64,000 nt of DNA. Source: Microbispora sp. NBC_01189 (GTDB lineage: Bacteria > Actinomycetota > Actinomycetes > Streptosporangiales > Streptosporangiaceae). Below, piece after piece: positions 62,864 through 64,000 of the stretch. The number at the start of each line of letters is the position of its first letter. Position 1 is the first letter of the stretch. The DNA lies in NCBI RefSeq assembly GCF_036010665.1, contig NZ_CP108581.1, positions 960,001 through 1,024,000 on the forward strand. Reading direction: 5' to 3'. The position numbers and the translations under genes are program-made. Below the pieces are notes generated by a model. That model saw nothing but the letters and a program-made list of their open reading frames with translations, was not told where the DNA came from and made no database searches.

Positions 62864-64000
62864 TGAGCCGACCGCAGTACCCGTCCGCCCACCGTGACGA
62901 CATCGTCGACGACCTCCACGGAACGCCGGTTCCCGATCCCTACCGCTGGCTGGAGGATCCGGACGACCCGGAGGTCAAGGAGTGGCTGGACGCGCAGGAG
63001 ACCCTGTTCCGGTCCGCCGAGCTGGAGGGGCGCGACCACTTCCGCGACCGGGTGGCGGAACTGCTGCGGTCGGGATCGGTGGGCACGCCGTCCTGGCGCG
63101 GCGGGCGCCGCTTCTTCTCCCGCCGCTCCCCCGAGCAGGAGCACCCGGTCCTGTACGTCGCGGACGAGGCCGGCGAGCGCGTTCTGCTCGACCCCACGGT
63201 CCTCGACCCCTCGGGGCTGACCACCCTCGACTCCTTCCAGCCAAGCAAGGAGGGCGACCGGCTCGCGTACCAGATCTCCGTGGGCGGCGACGAGGAGTCG
63301 CGCCTGTACGTCGTCGACGTGGCGACCGGAGAGCGGGTCGAGGGGCCGATCGACCGCTGCCGCTACTCCCCCGTCGCCTGGATCCCCGGCGGCGAGGCGT
63401 ACTACTACGTGCGCAGGCTCGCGCCGTCGGAGGTCCCGGCCGGTGAGGAGCAGTTCCACCGGCGGATCTACCTGCACCGCGTCGGCACGTCCCCCGACGA
63501 CGATGTGATGATCTTCGGCGAGGGCCTGGAGAAGACCAACTACTACGGGGTGTCGGTCTCCCTCGACGGCCGCCGGCTGTCGATCTCCGCCTCGCGCGGC
63601 ACGGCGCCGCGCAACGATCTGTGGGTGGCCGACCTCGCCGCGTCCTCGCCGGAGGCGCCGGAACTGGTCGCCGTACAGCAGGACGTCGACGCCCAGACCG
63701 GGCTCCACTTCGGCCGCGACGGCCGGCTCTACGTCTTCACCGACCTCGGCGCGCCGCGCGGGCGCGTCTGCGTCACCTCCCCCGACACGCCCGGCCCGGA
63801 GCACTGGCGCGACCTCGTCCCCGAGGACCCGGAGGCGGTGCTGTCCGACTTCGCGATCCTCGACGGCATGCCCGAGCCCGTCCTGCTCGTCGGCTGGACG
63901 CGCCACGCGATCGGCGAGATCTCCCTCCACGCCCTGGAGAGCGGCGAGCGGATCGGCGACGTCCCCCTGCCGGGTCTGGGGTCCGTCGGCGGGATCCTGG
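62864..64000 (+). CDS. S9 prolyl oligopeptidase family protein, partial
   Basis: The first 379 residues run off the window end. The product begins MSRPQYPSAHRDDIVDDLHG, then PVPDPYRWLEDPDDPEVKEW, the standard N-terminal clasp of prolyl oligopeptidases, followed by the beta-propeller (RLYVVDVATGERV; NDLWVADLAAS; RLYVFTDLG). The catalytic Ser lies beyond the window. ATG 62864 has GGAGG upstream. The TnpB element ends about 15 bp before the start, so the native promoter may have been displaced. Confidence 0.9.

Overview
The window is high-GC, gene-dense actinobacterial chromosome. Gene content (paired clpP genes, RepSA/TraB-type integrative element, DUF5753 regulators, SpoIIE-type phosphatases, mycothiol-era DinB folds, bL37) suggests a filamentous actinomycete, probably Streptosporangiales; that placement is inference.

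Region 1 (0.3-9.8 kb) is core: valS, clpX, the clpP1-clpP2 pair with a ClgR-like box upstream, and tig, all on the minus strand. A DUF5753 helix-turn-helix regulator follows, divergent from an anti-sigma-type ATPase, with a long palindrome between them. Region 2 (9.9-12.4 kb) has a secreted serine hydrolase, a broken ComB-like gene, tRNA-Gly(TCC) and tRNA-Pro(TGG).

Region 3 (12.3-31.0 kb) is an actinomycete integrative and conjugative element (AICE) in the 3' end of tRNA-Pro, bounded by identical 55-bp att repeats. It encodes Int, Xis, a RepSA-like HUH initiator, a run of overlapping zinc-knuckle mini-proteins, a DUF2637 transfer protein, a TraB/FtsK translocase that appears split from its membrane anchor, and a KorSA-like GntR repressor with TGAC-N4-GTCA sites. 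Near attR is a cargo cassette: XRE regulator, DUF5131 three-Cys protein and TcmP partner. A second mobile element of about 4.99 kb is nested inside the AICE. It has two coupled tyrosine recombinases, a RapZ-C-like gene and a DUF6461 gene, with 8-bp terminal inverted repeats, and it has cut an AICE RapZ-C-like gene exactly at its conserved GG-x-HRS motif. The element carries its own intact RapZ-C-like gene, so it may replace what it destroys.

Region 4 (31.1-61.2 kb) is ordinary chromosome: small enzymes, two SpoIIE-type phosphatases and a LuxR regulator, the tiny ribosomal protein bL37, DeoR plus galT, secreted proteins, an M50 protease, rpiB, def, an aldehyde dehydrogenase, pepN, lemA with a membrane partner, an amidase, a NERD protein, ilvD, an iminopeptidase, a WYL protein, a large secreted hydrolase, FmdB-type, GNAT and HNH proteins. 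Convergent pairs are separated by strong hairpins.

Region 5 (61.5-64.0 kb) is an IS200/IS605-type element with an intact TnpB and no TnpA, sitting directly upstream of a prolyl oligopeptidase gene that runs off the window. No CRISPR array or rRNA was seen.
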